From NCBI GenBank assembly GCA_963717085.1, contig CAVQVM010000014.1, positions 51,796 through 115,795 of the forward strand: a stretch of 64,000 bases of DNA, written 5' to 3'. This stretch comes from DASQUK01 sp963717085. GTDB lineage: Bacteria; Actinomycetota; Acidimicrobiia; Acidimicrobiales; VFJN01. Below are positions 1-10,058 of the stretch, in pieces (position 1 is the stretch's first letter; each line of letters starts with the position of its first letter). Below the pieces are notes generated by a model. The model was not told the origin of the DNA, searched no databases, and saw only the letters and a list, made by a program, of their open reading frames with translations. The position numbers and the translations under genes were made by a program.

Positions 1-1281
1 CCAGTCGAAGCTGGCGCAGCCAGGCGACAGCAGCACCGCGTCGCCGGGCCGGGCCAGGTCGACGGCGGCCCGCACCGCCTCGTCCATCGAGCCGGCGCGG
101 GTCACCGGGCGGACGCCGTCGAAGGCCGCCGCCACCTCGGGCGCCGCCTCGCCGATCGCCACGACCGCACGGATGGGGCCCGCGGACTCCGCCAGGACCC
201 GGAGGTCGAGGCCCTTGTTGCGGCCGCCGGCGATCAGCACGACCGACTCGAAGCCGGCGACGGCGGTCACCGCTGCGTGCGGGGTCGTCGCCTTCGAGTC
301 GTCGTAGAACCGCACCCCTCCAGCCTCGCCGACCAGCGCCACTCGGTGGGGGAGGCCCCGGAAGTCCAGCAGGCCCCGGCGGACGCCCTCGATGCTGGCG
401 CCACCCGCCAGGGCCGTCGCCGCCGCCGCCAGCCCGTTGGCGATGTCGTGCGGCAGGGACCGCCCGAGCTCCTCGACGCGTGCGATCTCGACGGCGTCGC
501 CGCGGCCCTCGCCCGGTCCGGTGAGGCGCCCGCCGGGCGCCGCGCCCCCGACGAGGCGGAAGTCGGCCTCGGCACCCAGCCCGAACGTCACGTGCCTCGC
601 CCGGGCTTCGGCCAGATGCCTCGCCACCACCGGGTCGTCGGCGTTGCCCACGGCGACCTGGTCGGCGGACTGGTCGCGCCAGATGCCCGCCTTGGCCGCC
701 TCGTACGACGCCAGGTCGGGGTGGCTGTCGAGGTGGTCGGGGGCGAAGTTCAGCCACGCCCCCACTGTGGGAGCGAAGCGCTGGGAGTGCTCCAGGCGAA
801 ACGAGGACGCCTCGACCACGAACACGTCGGTGGCCGGATCATCGATCGCGGCCACCAGCGGGACGGGCGTGTTGCCGACGGCCACGGCCGCCAGCCCGGA
901 CGCCAGCAGCATGTCGCGCACGAGCGTCGTCACCGTGGTCTTGCCGTCGGTGCCGGTGACGGCGAGCAGCGGGCGGTCGTCCCACCACGAGGCGAGGTCG
1001 AACTCCGACAGGATCGGCACGCCGGCGGCTCTCGTGGCTGCGAACAGGGGGTGCCGGGCCGGCAGTCCGGGGGCGGGCAGCACGGCGTCGGCGGCCGCCA
1101 CCAGCGCCGCCAGCTCGTCGGCGGCCGGTGCCTCGATCAGGTCCAGTCCCAGGTCGGCCGCGGCCTCCCGGGCCGCGGGCCCGGCGGCGTCGTCGGCGGC
1201 CGCCACGTCGTGCCCGTGCGCCACCAAGGCCCGGGCGACCGCCGCACCGGTAACCCCCAGCCCGACGACAAGCGCCCTCAC
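1..1281 (-). CDS. murD: UDP-N-acetylmuramoylalanine-D-glutamate ligase MurD, 3' end cut by window
   Basis: Adds D-glutamate to UDP-MurNAc-L-Ala in the cytoplasmic phase of peptidoglycan synthesis. The visible 427 codons start at a GTG and run off the window edge. Residues 1-20 form a glycine-rich Rossmann-type N-terminus (LVVGLGVTG). The ATP P-loop GTDGKTT is at about residues 109-115, where GTNGKT is more usual. The central Mur ligase region (VEASSFRLE, NFAPDHLDSH) and the C-terminal YDDSKATTPHA and IAGGRNKGLD segments are typical of MurD. It is the last dcw gene visible, downstream of mraY but separated from it by about 200 bp of hairpin-rich DNA, unlike the overlapping genes before it. The GTG has no clear Shine-Dalgarno sequence, so the start is moderately sure. 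Confidence 0.93.
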   Translation of the reverse strand, partial: MRALVVGLGVTGAAVARALVAHGHDVAAADDAAGPAAREAAADLGLDLIEAPAADELAALVAAADAVLPAPGLPARHPLFAATRAAGVPILSEFDLASWWDDRPLLAVTGTDGKTTVTTLVRDMLLASGLAAVAVGNTPVPLVAAIDDPATDVFVVEASSFRLEHSQRFAPTVGAWLNFAPDHLDSHPDLASYEAAKAGIWRDQSADQVAVGNADDPVVARHLAEARARHVTFGLGAEADFRLVGGAAPGGRLTGPGEGRGDAVEIARVEELGRSLPHDIANGLAAAATALAGGASIEGVRRGLLDFRGLPHRVALVGEAGGVRFYDDSKATTPHAAVTAVAGFESVVLIAGGRNKGLDLRVLAESAGPIRAVVAIGEAAPEVAAAFDGVRPVTRAGSMDEAVRAAVDLARPGDAVLLSPGCASFDW

Positions 1282-1451
1282 GCCAGGACCTCGACTCGGC
1301 CAACCTGCGGTCCTGACGGCGTTCGGTGCGCGCGCCGGCGGGGGGTGTGGGGGGCAGAGCCTCCCGGCGGAGCCCCCCAACGTCGCTCGAGCCGGCTCTG
1401 CCGGTCGAGCGACAGGAGATCGACGCCGCCGACAGGCGGCGACCAAAGTCT
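1282..1451 (-). other. structured murD-mraY spacer
   Basis: No gene is seen here. Successive inverted repeats fill the spacer: GGGGGGC at 1349-1355 pairs with 1372-1378, a 14-bp stem with one bulge lies at 1382-1413 (loop TCT), and GCCGCC pairs with GGCGGC around 1425-1440. A similar long gap between these two genes is unusual, since the rest of the cluster overlaps by a few bases. Confidence 0.5.
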
Positions 1452-1478
1452 CGTTTCGCAACCTCTGGTTGCGGAACG
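1452..1478 (-). terminator. 12-bp hairpin just after mraY
   Basis: Arms 1452-1463 and 1467-1478 pair over 12 bp with one G-U pair around a TCT loop, starting 6 nt after the mraY stop codon on the transcribed strand. No strong U-tract follows, so it could be a weak or Rho-assisted terminator, an attenuator or an mRNA-stabilising end. If it terminates fully, murD needs its own promoter in the spacer. Confidence 0.4.
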
Positions 1479-1483
1479 AAACA

Positions 1484-2514
1484 TCAGTCCGGCACCCCGA
1501 TGGAGACGAAGTCGGCGTAGTAGATGCCCAGGGCCACGGCCATCGACATGATCGCCAGGATCCAGAACCGCACGATCACGGTGGTCTCGGGCCATCCTCC
1601 GAGCTCGAAGTGATGGTGCACCGGCGCCATGCGGAACACGCGGCGACCGAAGAAGCGGAAGCTGCCGACCTGCACGATCACCGACAGCGTCTCGAAGACG
1701 AACAGCGCGCCGACGATCGGCAGCAGCAGCTGCACGTTGAGCGTGAGGGCCAGCACGGCCAGGCCGGCACCGATCGCAAGCGCACCGGTGTCACCCATGA
1801 ACACCTGCGCCGGCGGGGCGTTCCACCACAGGAACCCGGTGATGCCGCCCACCATGGCGGCGGCCACGACCGCCAGGTCGAGGGCGTGGTTGATCCCGTA
1901 GACCTCGGGGTGGCGGAAGGCCCAGAACGCCACCACCGTCATCGTCAGGAAGGCGTAGATCGACGAACCGGCGGCCAGGCCGTCGAGCCCGTCGGTGAGG
2001 TTGACCGCATTCGCGGTGCCGAGGATCAGTAGCACGGCCAGCAGGACCCAACCCACCTCGCCCAGCTGCCAGCCGGGCTCGGTGGCCCGCGTGAAGCTGA
2101 GCGTGGTCTCCACGTCGGTCCATCTCACGCAGGCGATCGCAAACCCGATTGCCACTACGAGGAGGCCGCCCATCTTGGCCCGCATCGACAGGCCGAGGTT
2201 CCGCTCGTTGCTGACCTTGATCCAATCGTCGATCGCCCCGACGACGGCGGCGCCAGCGATGGCGAGCATGACGAGCACGCCGCTGCGGGTGAAGGCCAGC
2301 CCCCCGCGGACGTGGGCGATCCCGTAGCCGAGCACGGCGGCGACGACGATGGCGACGCCCCCCATCGTCGGAGTGCCGGCCTTGGTCGTGTGCCCGTCGG
2401 GGACGTCAGCGTGGATGGGCTGGCCCACCTGGTGGGCGCGCAGCCACTCGATCAGGTAGCGGGTCCCGAGGAGCGATAGCGCCAGGCTGATGCCCCCAGC
2501 GAGCAGGAGTGAGA

Positions 2515-2518
<4 letters not shown>
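1484..2518 (-). CDS. mraY: phospho-N-acetylmuramoyl-pentapeptide transferase MraY
   Basis: Integral membrane enzyme that transfers phospho-MurNAc-pentapeptide to undecaprenyl phosphate to give lipid I. The protein is 344 aa, close to the family norm, with about ten hydrophobic segments. Family signatures are visible: TPTMGG near residue 50, NAVNLTDGLDGLAAG with the catalytic aspartates near 165-180, FMGDTGALAIG near 240, and the C-terminal APVHHHFE histidine cluster. It starts with GTG, whose last two bases are part of the murE TGA (GTGA, 4-bp overlap), so translation is probably coupled to murE. In most dcw clusters murF lies between murE and mraY; here there is no room for it. Confidence 0.96.
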
Positions 2519-4032
<1,514 letters not shown>

Positions 4033-4050
4033 GGGGTAGTGCCTAGCCGC

Positions 4051-6072
4051 CTAGCCGCCGCGGGCGGGAACAGGCGTGGGGGTCGTGGTGGCCGGCTGCG
4101 CCCCCGGGGGCGCCGGTGACGTCGGCGACGCTGTCGTCGAGGTCGCGCCCGGGACGGTCGTGGTCGCCGGCGCGGTCGTCGTGGTGGTCGGCGGCAACGC
4201 GGGCTCGGCCCGCACCTTCGACTCCTCCAGCGGCGGCAGTATGCCGACCGCCGCGGCGGCCGCGGGCGGCGCGATCCGCATGGTCCGTAGCGCCTGGCGG
4301 CCGATGCTGGCGAAGGCGGGCGCAGCGACGTCGCTGGCGTACGCCGACGTCGTCGGTTCGTCGATGACGATGATGATCGACACCTGGGGATCGTTGGCGG
4401 GGATGAACCCGGCGAAGCTGGCGACGTAGTGGTAGTTGCCCTGGGCGTCCCGGTAGCCGCCGCCGGGCTGGGGCTTGCGCGCCGTACCCGTCTTGCCGGC
4501 CGCGCGGTAGCCGTCGATGGCCGCGGCCTTGCCGGTCCCCGAGGTCACCGCCTGGGCCAACATCTCCCGGACCTGCGCCGCCGTGGTCGGCGACACCACC
4601 CGCCGTCCATCCGCGGGCACCGCCGGGTGGCGCTCGCCCTCGGCGTCGAACGTGGCCCGTAGCAACGTGGGCGGCACGTAGACCCCGTCGTTGGCGATCG
4701 TGTTGTAGGCAAGGAGCATCTGCATGGCGGTGACGGAGATCCCCTGGCCGATCGGGATCGACCCGATCGACGTTCCGGACCAATTGTCGGGATCGAGCAG
4801 AATCCCCGGTTCCTCGTGAGGCAAGCCGAGGGCGGTCCGCTGGCCGAACCCGAAGCGACGAACGTACTCGTCCAGTCGGGGCATCCCCAGTCGCTGGGCG
4901 ATCTCGATCGTTCCGATGTTGGAGGACCGGGACAGGATCTGGCTCGCCGTCATCTGCGGTGGCAGCGCGTGGGCGTCGGTGTAGACGTGGTCGGCGACGT
5001 GCAGCGTGTCGGGCACCTGCAGCTCGGTGTCGGGGGCGACCAGCCCCTCCTCGAGCGCCCCCGACATGGTGATCACCTTGTTGACCGACCCCGGCTCGAA
5101 GTTCTGCGTCACGGCCAGGTTGTTGCCCGTGTTGCCGACGATGTGCGTCTTCGAGTCAGTCTCGACGTTCGCCAGCGCCAGGACCTCGCCGCTCCGGGGG
5201 TCCATCACCGCGGCCCAGCCCGCCTTGGCGCCGGTGGTCCGGACCTGCTCGGCGAGGATCCCCTCGGTGGCGAATTGGAGGCTGCGATCGATCGTGAGCA
5301 CGATGTCGTCCCCCGGCTCGGCGGGGTCGATCAGGTTGCGCCCACCGGGGATGGTCCGGCCCTCGAGGTCCCGCTCGACCATGTACTCGCCCGGGTCGCC
5401 GGCGAGCTGGTCGTCATAGCGGAGCTCGAGCCCGGCCACCCCCACGTTGTCAAGGTCGACGCTGCCGAGCAGCGAGCGGGCCATGTCGCCCGCCGGCAAC
5501 AGTCGTGCCGATTCGTCGAAGATCAGGACGCCGGGGATGTCGAGCTCCTCGACTCGCTTCGCCACCTCGTCCTCGACCTGCCGGGCCAGGTAGACGAAGT
5601 GGGTGTCGGTGGCGAGCTTGCTCGCCACCTCCTTCCCCGGGAGCAGCAGCACTCGCGCCAGGCTCCGGGCCGCGGCCGCCCGATCGCTGATCACGCTGGG
5701 GTCGGCCCCCACGCTCTTCGCCGGCGTCGACAGCGCCAGGTCCTTGCCGTTGCGATCGAAGATCGTGCCCCTCGCCGCCGGCAGCGCGATGGGCTCGATC
5801 CGCTGCTCCTCGCCGTAAGCGACGTACTGGTGGGCCCCGACGGTCTGGACGTAGCCGAGGCGCAGCACCACGACCCCGAACAGGAGCCCGAACGCGACCA
5901 GGAGGCTCAGCGAGCGATAGCGGGGATCGCCGGGCCGGAGCAGGCGAGGCCCGCGGCTGGCTCGCCTGCTCCGACCCGGAGGATGTGTCCGCGACCGCGA
6001 CCCGGTCGGCGCGATGCGGTCAGGTGCCGCATGACGACGACCAGAACGCGTGCGGGTACCACTGGGGCTCAA
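4051..6072 (-). CDS. ftsI: peptidoglycan transpeptidase FtsI (PBP3-like)
   Basis: Class B penicillin-binding protein that cross-links septal peptidoglycan outside the membrane. It has 673 aa. After an Arg-rich cytoplasmic tail, one membrane anchor lies near residues 55-75. A dimerisation domain and the transpeptidase domain follow. The three catalytic motifs are visible: SVNK in EPGSVNKV, SSN in SRSSNIGT and KTG in AGKTGTARKP. The C-terminus ends in a low-complexity Pro/Thr tail (about 45 residues) expected to lie outside the cell, a feature seen in some actinobacterial PBPs. The TTG start overlaps the ftsL-like stop (TTGA), which supports coupling. A later start inside the Arg-rich tail cannot be excluded. 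Confidence 0.95.
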   Translation of the reverse strand: MSPSGTRTRSGRRHAAPDRIAPTGSRSRTHPPGRSRRASRGPRLLRPGDPRYRSLSLLVAFGLLFGVVVLRLGYVQTVGAHQYVAYGEEQRIEPIALPAARGTIFDRNGKDLALSTPAKSVGADPSVISDRAAAARSLARVLLLPGKEVASKLATDTHFVYLARQVEDEVAKRVEELDIPGVLIFDESARLLPAGDMARSLLGSVDLDNVGVAGLELRYDDQLAGDPGEYMVERDLEGRTIPGGRNLIDPAEPGDDIVLTIDRSLQFATEGILAEQVRTTGAKAGWAAVMDPRSGEVLALANVETDSKTHIVGNTGNNLAVTQNFEPGSVNKVITMSGALEEGLVAPDTELQVPDTLHVADHVYTDAHALPPQMTASQILSRSSNIGTIEIAQRLGMPRLDEYVRRFGFGQRTALGLPHEEPGILLDPDNWSGTSIGSIPIGQGISVTAMQMLLAYNTIANDGVYVPPTLLRATFDAEGERHPAVPADGRRVVSPTTAAQVREMLAQAVTSGTGKAAAIDGYRAAGKTGTARKPQPGGGYRDAQGNYHYVASFAGFIPANDPQVSIIIVIDEPTTSAYASDVAAPAFASIGRQALRTMRIAPPAAAAAVGILPPLEESKVRAEPALPPTTTTTAPATTTVPGATSTTASPTSPAPPGAQPATTTPTPVPARGG

Positions 6073-6542
6073 CCCGTCGGCTCCAGGTAGCGCTTGACAC
6101 GGGCGGCGCTCGTGTCGGGCGACTCGGGCGGCGGGTCGTCGGGCAATTCGTCGGTGGGCGCCGGCTCATCGGGCGAGAGCCAGACCGGGTCCCCGGCGGG
6201 CACCATGCCCAACTCTCCGGTGGCCTCGCCCAGGATCCGCTGCGGGGCCTCCAGCTCGGCGACCTCTCGCCGCAGCTCCTCGTAGCGGGCCTGCTCGGCG
6301 GCCACCTGCTGATCGAGGTCGTCGACCTTGGCCTGCCCCTCGATGAGCAAGGCGTGGCTCACGGCCACGCCGAAGAGGGCCGCGAACAGCAGGATCGTGA
6401 GCATCACGCCGGCGCGCGGAGTGAGCCGGAGCGCCAAGTGGGCCCGGCGGTTGGGCGGGACGACCCGGAGGTGCCGGTCGCGGCGGTCACGGTCCCGGGC
6501 GGGGCGGCCGCTGGGGAGCTGGGCGACACGGGCGATGGCCAT
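6069..6542 (-). CDS. ftsL: FtsL-like septum protein
   Basis: Small bitopic division protein, 157 aa. It has a basic cytoplasmic N-terminus (about 45 residues), one membrane span near residues 46-70 (MLTILLFAALFGVAVSHALL) and a periplasmic coiled coil rich in Gln/Glu/Arg (VDDLDQQVAAEQ...). The acidic Pro-rich tail is unusually long. FtsL proteins are recognised mainly by this topology and by position between rsmH and ftsI, which holds here. In other bacteria FtsL forms the FtsQLB complex that activates FtsWI. The ATG overlaps the rsmH stop (TGATG). A GTG one codon earlier is also possible. The symbol is assigned by synteny and topology, not by strong sequence identity. Confidence 0.8.
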   Translation of the reverse strand: MAIARVAQLPSGRPARDRDRRDRHLRVVPPNRRAHLALRLTPRAGVMLTILLFAALFGVAVSHALLIEGQAKVDDLDQQVAAEQARYEELRREVAELEAPQRILGEATGELGMVPAGDPVWLSPDEPAPTDELPDDPPPESPDTSAARVKRYLEPTG

Positions 6543-7507
6543 CACGCCACCTCCTGGAGCCCGAGCTTCTCGACCGCGCGCAGGCGGGCCGCGTCGGCCC
6601 GGGGGTTGGCGGCGACCTCATCGGCGCCGGGCCGCCAGGCGCCACGGCGCAGGAGCCTCACCGTGGGGTGGACGTCGGGCGGGGTGGGCAGGTGGGATGG
6701 CCCGGTCCAGCCGCCGGCGGCCGCCAGCCGGAACCGGTCCTTGACGATGCGGTCCTCACCCGAGTGGTACGCGAGCGCCACGCAGCGGCCGCCGGGGACC
6801 AGCAGGTCGATGGCGTCGTCGAGGCTGGCGGGCAGGATGGCGAGCTCGTCGTTGACCGCAATGCGAATGGCCTGGAACGTGCGCCGGGCCGGGTGCCCAC
6901 CCCGGCGGCGCGCCGGTGCGGGCACCGCGTCGCGCACCACGTCGGCCAGTTGCTCGGTGGACGTGATGGGGCGCGCCGCCACGATCGCGGCCGAGATCCG
7001 GCGCGCGTAGCGCTCGTCGCCGTACGCGTGCAGCAGGCGGGCCAACTCCGCCTCGGGGGCGCCGTTGACCAGGTCGGCGGCGCTCACCGGCCGCCCGGGA
7101 TCCATGCGCATGTCGAGCGGGCCGGGCGCCCGGTAGCTGAAGCCCCGCTCGGGCCGGTCGAACTGCGGGGAGCTGACGCCGAGGTCGAACAGGGCGCCGC
7201 TGGCGGCGGGGTGGCCGAGCTCGCCGAGCACCGCCCGCAGTTGGTCGAATCGGCGATGGCGCAGGGTGGCGCGGTCGCCGAACCGCTGCAGGCGTTCCGT
7301 GGCGGCGTCGATCGCGTCGGGGTCCTGGTCGAGCCCGACGAGCGACAGGTGGGGATGGGCGTCGAGCAACGCCTCGGCGTGGCCGCCGGCGCCCACGGTG
7401 GCGTCGACCACGACCCCCGGGGGGACCGGGGCGAACAGCTCGACCACCAGGTCCACCAGGACCGGACGGTGGACGAACCGGTCGCCCTGGGGTGCCGCCC
7501 CGCTCAC
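6542..7507 (-). CDS. rsmH: 16S rRNA (cytosine-1402-N4)-methyltransferase RsmH
   Basis: S-adenosylmethionine-dependent enzyme that methylates C1402 of 16S rRNA in the decoding centre (formerly MraW). It has 321 aa from the chosen GTG. Family landmarks are the N-terminal HRPVLV, the SAM-binding VVDATVGAGGHAEALL, GALFDLGVSSPQFD, RGFSYR, the MRMD segment, TFQAIRIAVNDEL and the C-terminal LAYHSGEDRIVK. The open frame extends 45 codons further upstream, but that part is Pro/Arg-rich and unlike the family, so I start where homology begins. There is no convincing Shine-Dalgarno sequence. The start lies immediately after a copy of the TGAGCGAGCG repeat (7511-7520). Confidence 0.93.
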   Translation of the reverse strand: MSGAAPQGDRFVHRPVLVDLVVELFAPVPPGVVVDATVGAGGHAEALLDAHPHLSLVGLDQDPDAIDAATERLQRFGDRATLRHRRFDQLRAVLGELGHPAASGALFDLGVSSPQFDRPERGFSYRAPGPLDMRMDPGRPVSAADLVNGAPEAELARLLHAYGDERYARRISAAIVAARPITSTEQLADVVRDAVPAPARRRGGHPARRTFQAIRIAVNDELAILPASLDDAIDLLVPGGRCVALAYHSGEDRIVKDRFRLAAAGGWTGPSHLPTPPDVHPTVRLLRRGAWRPGADEVAANPRADAARLRAVEKLGLQEVA

Positions 7508-7688
7508 TGGCGCTCGCTCACTGCGATCCCCATTCGGCGGCGCTCGCCGGGATGTCTCCCCGGGACGGGCTCGATGGGAAGCGGGCGGAGAAGGGGCCTT
7601 CCACCGCGCCGGCCGGGGACCGGCGGGCGCGCGGGGCGGCACCCGGGGATAGCTCGACGACGCGGGCGGAGCCGGGCGGGAGTTGCCC
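7508..7688 (-). other. mraZ-rsmH spacer
   Basis: The 181 bp between mraZ and rsmH hold no supported gene. They are GC-rich with short inverted repeats, such as GCGCCGGCCGGGG facing CCGGCGGGCGCGC, and one TGAGCGAGCG repeat copy at 7511-7520. A spacer of this size within the cluster leaves room for an RNA processing or attenuation site, but I see no clear terminator. Confidence 0.5.
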
Positions 7689-8114
7689 TCACAGTTTCAG
7701 GTCCCGCGCCGCCTGGCGAACGGCCGTGTCGGGCCCTTCGGGGATGGAGTCCATGCGCCGGTCCCAACGATCCCGCGCCCATACCGCGATCCGCTGGCGG
7801 GCGCCGACCACCATGACGGGGCCGGCCAGGTCGGCGAAGCTCCGCAGCGAGCGGGGGACGACGATGCGGCCTTGGGCGTCAGGCTGGACCTCGAAGGTCG
7901 CGGCGGAGAAGGCGTCGTACGCCTCCTCGGAGACGAGGCCCAGCCCGATGCCGTCCTCCCAGCGCTGGATGACGGCCCCGAAGCCCTCGGCCGGCCACAG
8001 CCCGAGGAAGGCGTCGAGCGGTCCGAGGTAGGCGCCGTCGGCGAGCCGGCCGCGGTACGTCGCGGGCAGGACCAGCCGGTTCTTGTCGTCGACAGAGTGC
8101 TCGTAGGACCCCAT
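7689..8114 (-). CDS. mraZ: transcriptional regulator MraZ
   Basis: First gene of the dcw cluster. MraZ is a ring-forming AbrB/SpoVT-type DNA-binding protein that represses its own operon in E. coli. At 141 aa it is the usual length. It carries two SpoVT-AbrB-like repeats: MGSYEHSVDDKNRLVLPATYR at the N-terminus and the matching VQPDAQGRIVVPRSLRSFA in the second half. The open frame continues about 130 codons upstream, but homology begins exactly at MGSYEH, which is also preceded by a GAGG Shine-Dalgarno sequence. Upstream lies a promoter with repeated GTGGRG boxes on a 10-bp phase, the kind of site MraZ is known to bind, so autoregulation is likely. Confidence 0.95.
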   Translation of the reverse strand: MGSYEHSVDDKNRLVLPATYRGRLADGAYLGPLDAFLGLWPAEGFGAVIQRWEDGIGLGLVSEEAYDAFSAATFEVQPDAQGRIVVPRSLRSFADLAGPVMVVGARQRIAVWARDRWDRRMDSIPEGPDTAVRQAARDLKL

Positions 8115-8186
8115 GAACCAGCGGACCTCGGGGCGCGCCGGAGCGACGGCTGCGGCCTCGACTTGCGGTCCCGGTCCACCAGGGCT

Positions 8187-8229
8187 CTCCACTTCGTGGG
8201 AAATTACCCCACCAAGCCCCACGAGACAA
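8187..8229 (-). promoter_or_regulatory. dcw promoter with MraZ boxes
   Basis: On the minus strand, TTGTCT (8229-8224) and TAATTT (8206-8201) form a -35/-10 pair with a 17-bp spacer. The spacer contains two GTGGGG boxes (8222-8217 and 8212-8207), and a third GTGGAG lies at 8192-8187, all in 10-bp register. E. coli MraZ binds direct TGGG repeats with 10-bp phasing, so this arrangement fits an autoregulated operator sitting on the promoter. The predicted leader is about 80 nt. Confidence 0.7.
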
Positions 8230-8292
8230 GGCGCGACCGCTCCTTCCGGCGTTCCGCGGCCGCTGGCTACCGAAAGCCGATTGAGTGCCGGG

Positions 8293-8973
8293 CTAGGCCG
8301 GAAGCCGGCGCAGGAACGCGTCGACGAGGGCGGCGGGGCCCTGCCCGGTGCCGATCGCGGCGTCGGCGATGGCCCGGCGGCCCTCCTGGTCCAGCCGCAG
8401 CAGCCGGGCCAGCGGGTCCGGGTCCCACCGGCGGTAGGCGGCACACTGAAAGCGGGCCGCCGCCCGCGTGCGGCGCTGGCTGATGCCCACGACTTTGCGG
8501 GGCCCGTCGCCACCGGGGACCGTCACCTCGCCGGCCCCGACCGTCGCGAAGCAGACGAGGCGACCCAGGGGCCCGCACGCCAGCGGGCCCTCGTGGACCT
8601 CGGTCGGCTCGACGCCGAGCTCCGCCAGGGCCGACTGCCAGGCCCGCCCTAGCCAGTGGGCGGCACGGGCGATGTCGTCGTCCCACAGCGGGTCGCCGGC
8701 GGGGAGGATCACGTCGACCCAGGCCGTCTCGCCCGGGAGCACCAGCACGACACCGCCACCCGACCGGCGGTGGGCCACCTCGATGCCGGCCATTGCCGCG
8801 GCCTCGCCGTCGACGAGCCGCTCGGACTGCGTGGAGCCCAGCACCAGCGCGGGTGCCGTGGCGTCCAGGACCCACGCCGCCCGGCCGGGCGCCTCCGGCA
8901 GCGGTTCGGCGTGGAGGTCGGCGGCCCGCCCGGTGAGCCGCCGCACCTCCCAACCCGGAGGCGGCCCCGTCAC
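8293..8973 (-). CDS. lipoate-protein ligase A family protein
   Basis: Member of the biotin/lipoate ligase (BPL/LPL) fold, 226 aa. The LplA motif RRSGGG is present (RRSGGGVVLVLPGETAWVDV, near residues 68-87), as is the invariant lysine region PRKVVGISQRR near residues 160-170 that contacts the lipoyl-AMP. These proteins attach lipoate or octanoate to E2 and GcvH domains, or move it between carriers. The sequence does not tell which activity applies here. The GTG start has no good Shine-Dalgarno sequence. It lies just upstream of the mraZ promoter on the same strand, but the strong promoter in between argues for separate transcription. Confidence 0.85.
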   Translation of the reverse strand: MTGPPPGWEVRRLTGRAADLHAEPLPEAPGRAAWVLDATAPALVLGSTQSERLVDGEAAAMAGIEVAHRRSGGGVVLVLPGETAWVDVILPAGDPLWDDDIARAAHWLGRAWQSALAELGVEPTEVHEGPLACGPLGRLVCFATVGAGEVTVPGGDGPRKVVGISQRRTRAAARFQCAAYRRWDPDPLARLLRLDQEGRRAIADAAIGTGQGPAALVDAFLRRLPA

Positions 8974-8979
8974 CGTCCT

Positions 8980-9143
8980 AGTGGACCCTCGCGGAGGTCA
9001 TCGTGGCGTCTCGCCGGCCAGATCCGCCACTGGACATCGTCCTCGTCGTCACCGCAGCCGCTGGCTGCGCCTTCCTCCTGCGTCCTTGCCAGCGACGAAT
9101 CTGACACGGCGATACATCCACGGAACCTCCGCGAGCGTCCACT
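8980..9143. repeat. small inverted-repeat-bounded element, copy A
   Basis: The 19-bp arms 8980-8998 and 9125-9143 are inverted repeats with one mismatch and enclose about 126 bp. Inside, 9039-9090 on the minus strand matches 18419-18469 on the plus strand almost base for base, including a 28-nt stretch with a single difference. The left arm with flanking bases (8978-8995) also matches 28636-28653 in 17 of 18 positions. No coding potential is seen. Size and shape resemble a MITE-like element or a structured RNA. Confidence 0.65.
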
Positions 9144-9159
9144 GGTGCCCCAGCAGGCA

Positions 9160-9660
9160 CTAGGCAGCGGCGTTGAGGAGGTAGGGCGTCCACGTGTCAG
9201 GCACCACGCCGAGCGCGAACGTCAGCCAGCTCGACCCCCGCGGGACGCTCGGCGTCCGGAGCAGCCGCATCGACGTCTCGTGCAGCATGCGGTCGCGCTT
9301 GCGCACGTTGCAGGGCCGGCAGGCGGCGACAACGTTCTCCCAGGTGTGGTCGCCGCCGCGGCTGCGCGGCACGACGTGGTCGATGCTCTCGGCGGGCCCG
9401 CCGCAGTACTGACAGCGATGGTCGTCGCGGGCGAACACCGAGCGGCGATTCAGCGGCGTGTTCCAGCGGTACGGCACCCGCACGAACCGCCGCAGGCGCA
9501 CCACGGACGGCACGGCGACCGCGAACCGGGGCGAGTGCATGACCGCGTCGCTGGCGTGAAGCATCTCGGCGGTCTCGCCGAGCACGAGCACGACCGCCCG
9601 GCGGTCGCTGACGATGCACAGCGGCTCGAACGTGGCGTTGAGCACGAGCGCCCTGGTCAT
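9160..9660 (-). CDS. HNH endonuclease family protein
   Basis: A 166-aa protein with a C-terminal HNH nuclease domain. The zinc-binding pair CQYC and CRPCN flanks the core IDHVVPRSRGGDHTWENVV (about residues 84-115), where His, Asn and the second His form the metal-dependent catalytic site. The N-terminal half (LVLNATFEPLCIVSDRRAVVLVLGETAEML) matches a widespread actinobacterial HNH family that sits at conserved chromosomal positions and is not tied to restriction systems. Its physiological role is unknown. The ATG is supported by GGAGG seven bases upstream. The frame stays open far upstream, but that part is antisense to other genes. Confidence 0.88.
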   Translation of the reverse strand: MTRALVLNATFEPLCIVSDRRAVVLVLGETAEMLHASDAVMHSPRFAVAVPSVVRLRRFVRVPYRWNTPLNRRSVFARDDHRCQYCGGPAESIDHVVPRSRGGDHTWENVVAACRPCNVRKRDRMLHETSMRLLRTPSVPRGSSWLTFALGVVPDTWTPYLLNAAA

Positions 9661-9761
9661 CGACGCGCCTCCGGCACGGCGAGGACCGACCGCCACCCCG
9701 CGGCGGGTGGGCCGGTGTACCCGTGGTTCGCTCGCCGACGCTCGGTCATGTGGCGGACAAA

Positions 9762-10058
9762 CTACTGGTGGCGCGACCCCTTCCGTCGCCACTTCTGCGA
9801 TGACCGTTGGTCCCGACACCAGCGGAGGTAGGTCAGGAGGTCGTCGGGATCGGGGTCCCTGTCCCCCTCTCCGCCGTAGGCGGTTTGGAGGCGGAACCGT
9901 AGGTACTCGGGTGCTGGCAGCGGCAGGAACGGCCTGCGGTGCCACCATCCGGGGGCGGCCAACACCAACGCCTGACGGAAGGCGGTGGCCCACACCGACG
10001 GATGCCCGGCCACGGCGGCCATCGCACGCCACGCCCAGTGCGGCGGCATCGCGTCCAT
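9762..10058 (-). CDS. conserved actinobacterial small protein, function unknown
   Basis: A 98-aa protein translationally coupled to the ROK kinase upstream: its ATG shares one base with the kinase stop (TGATG). The aromatic-rich pattern WWHRRPFLPLPAPEYLRFRL followed by DLLTYLRWCR resembles a short family that recurs next to ROK glucokinases or HNH genes in actinobacteria, as far as I recall. There is no signal peptide or recognisable catalytic motif. The last dozen residues are very basic. Function is unknown. The coupling suggests a role linked to the sugar kinase. Confidence 0.78.
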   Translation of the reverse strand: MDAMPPHWAWRAMAAVAGHPSVWATAFRQALVLAAPGWWHRRPFLPLPAPEYLRFRLQTAYGGEGDRDPDPDDLLTYLRWCRDQRSSQKWRRKGSRHQ

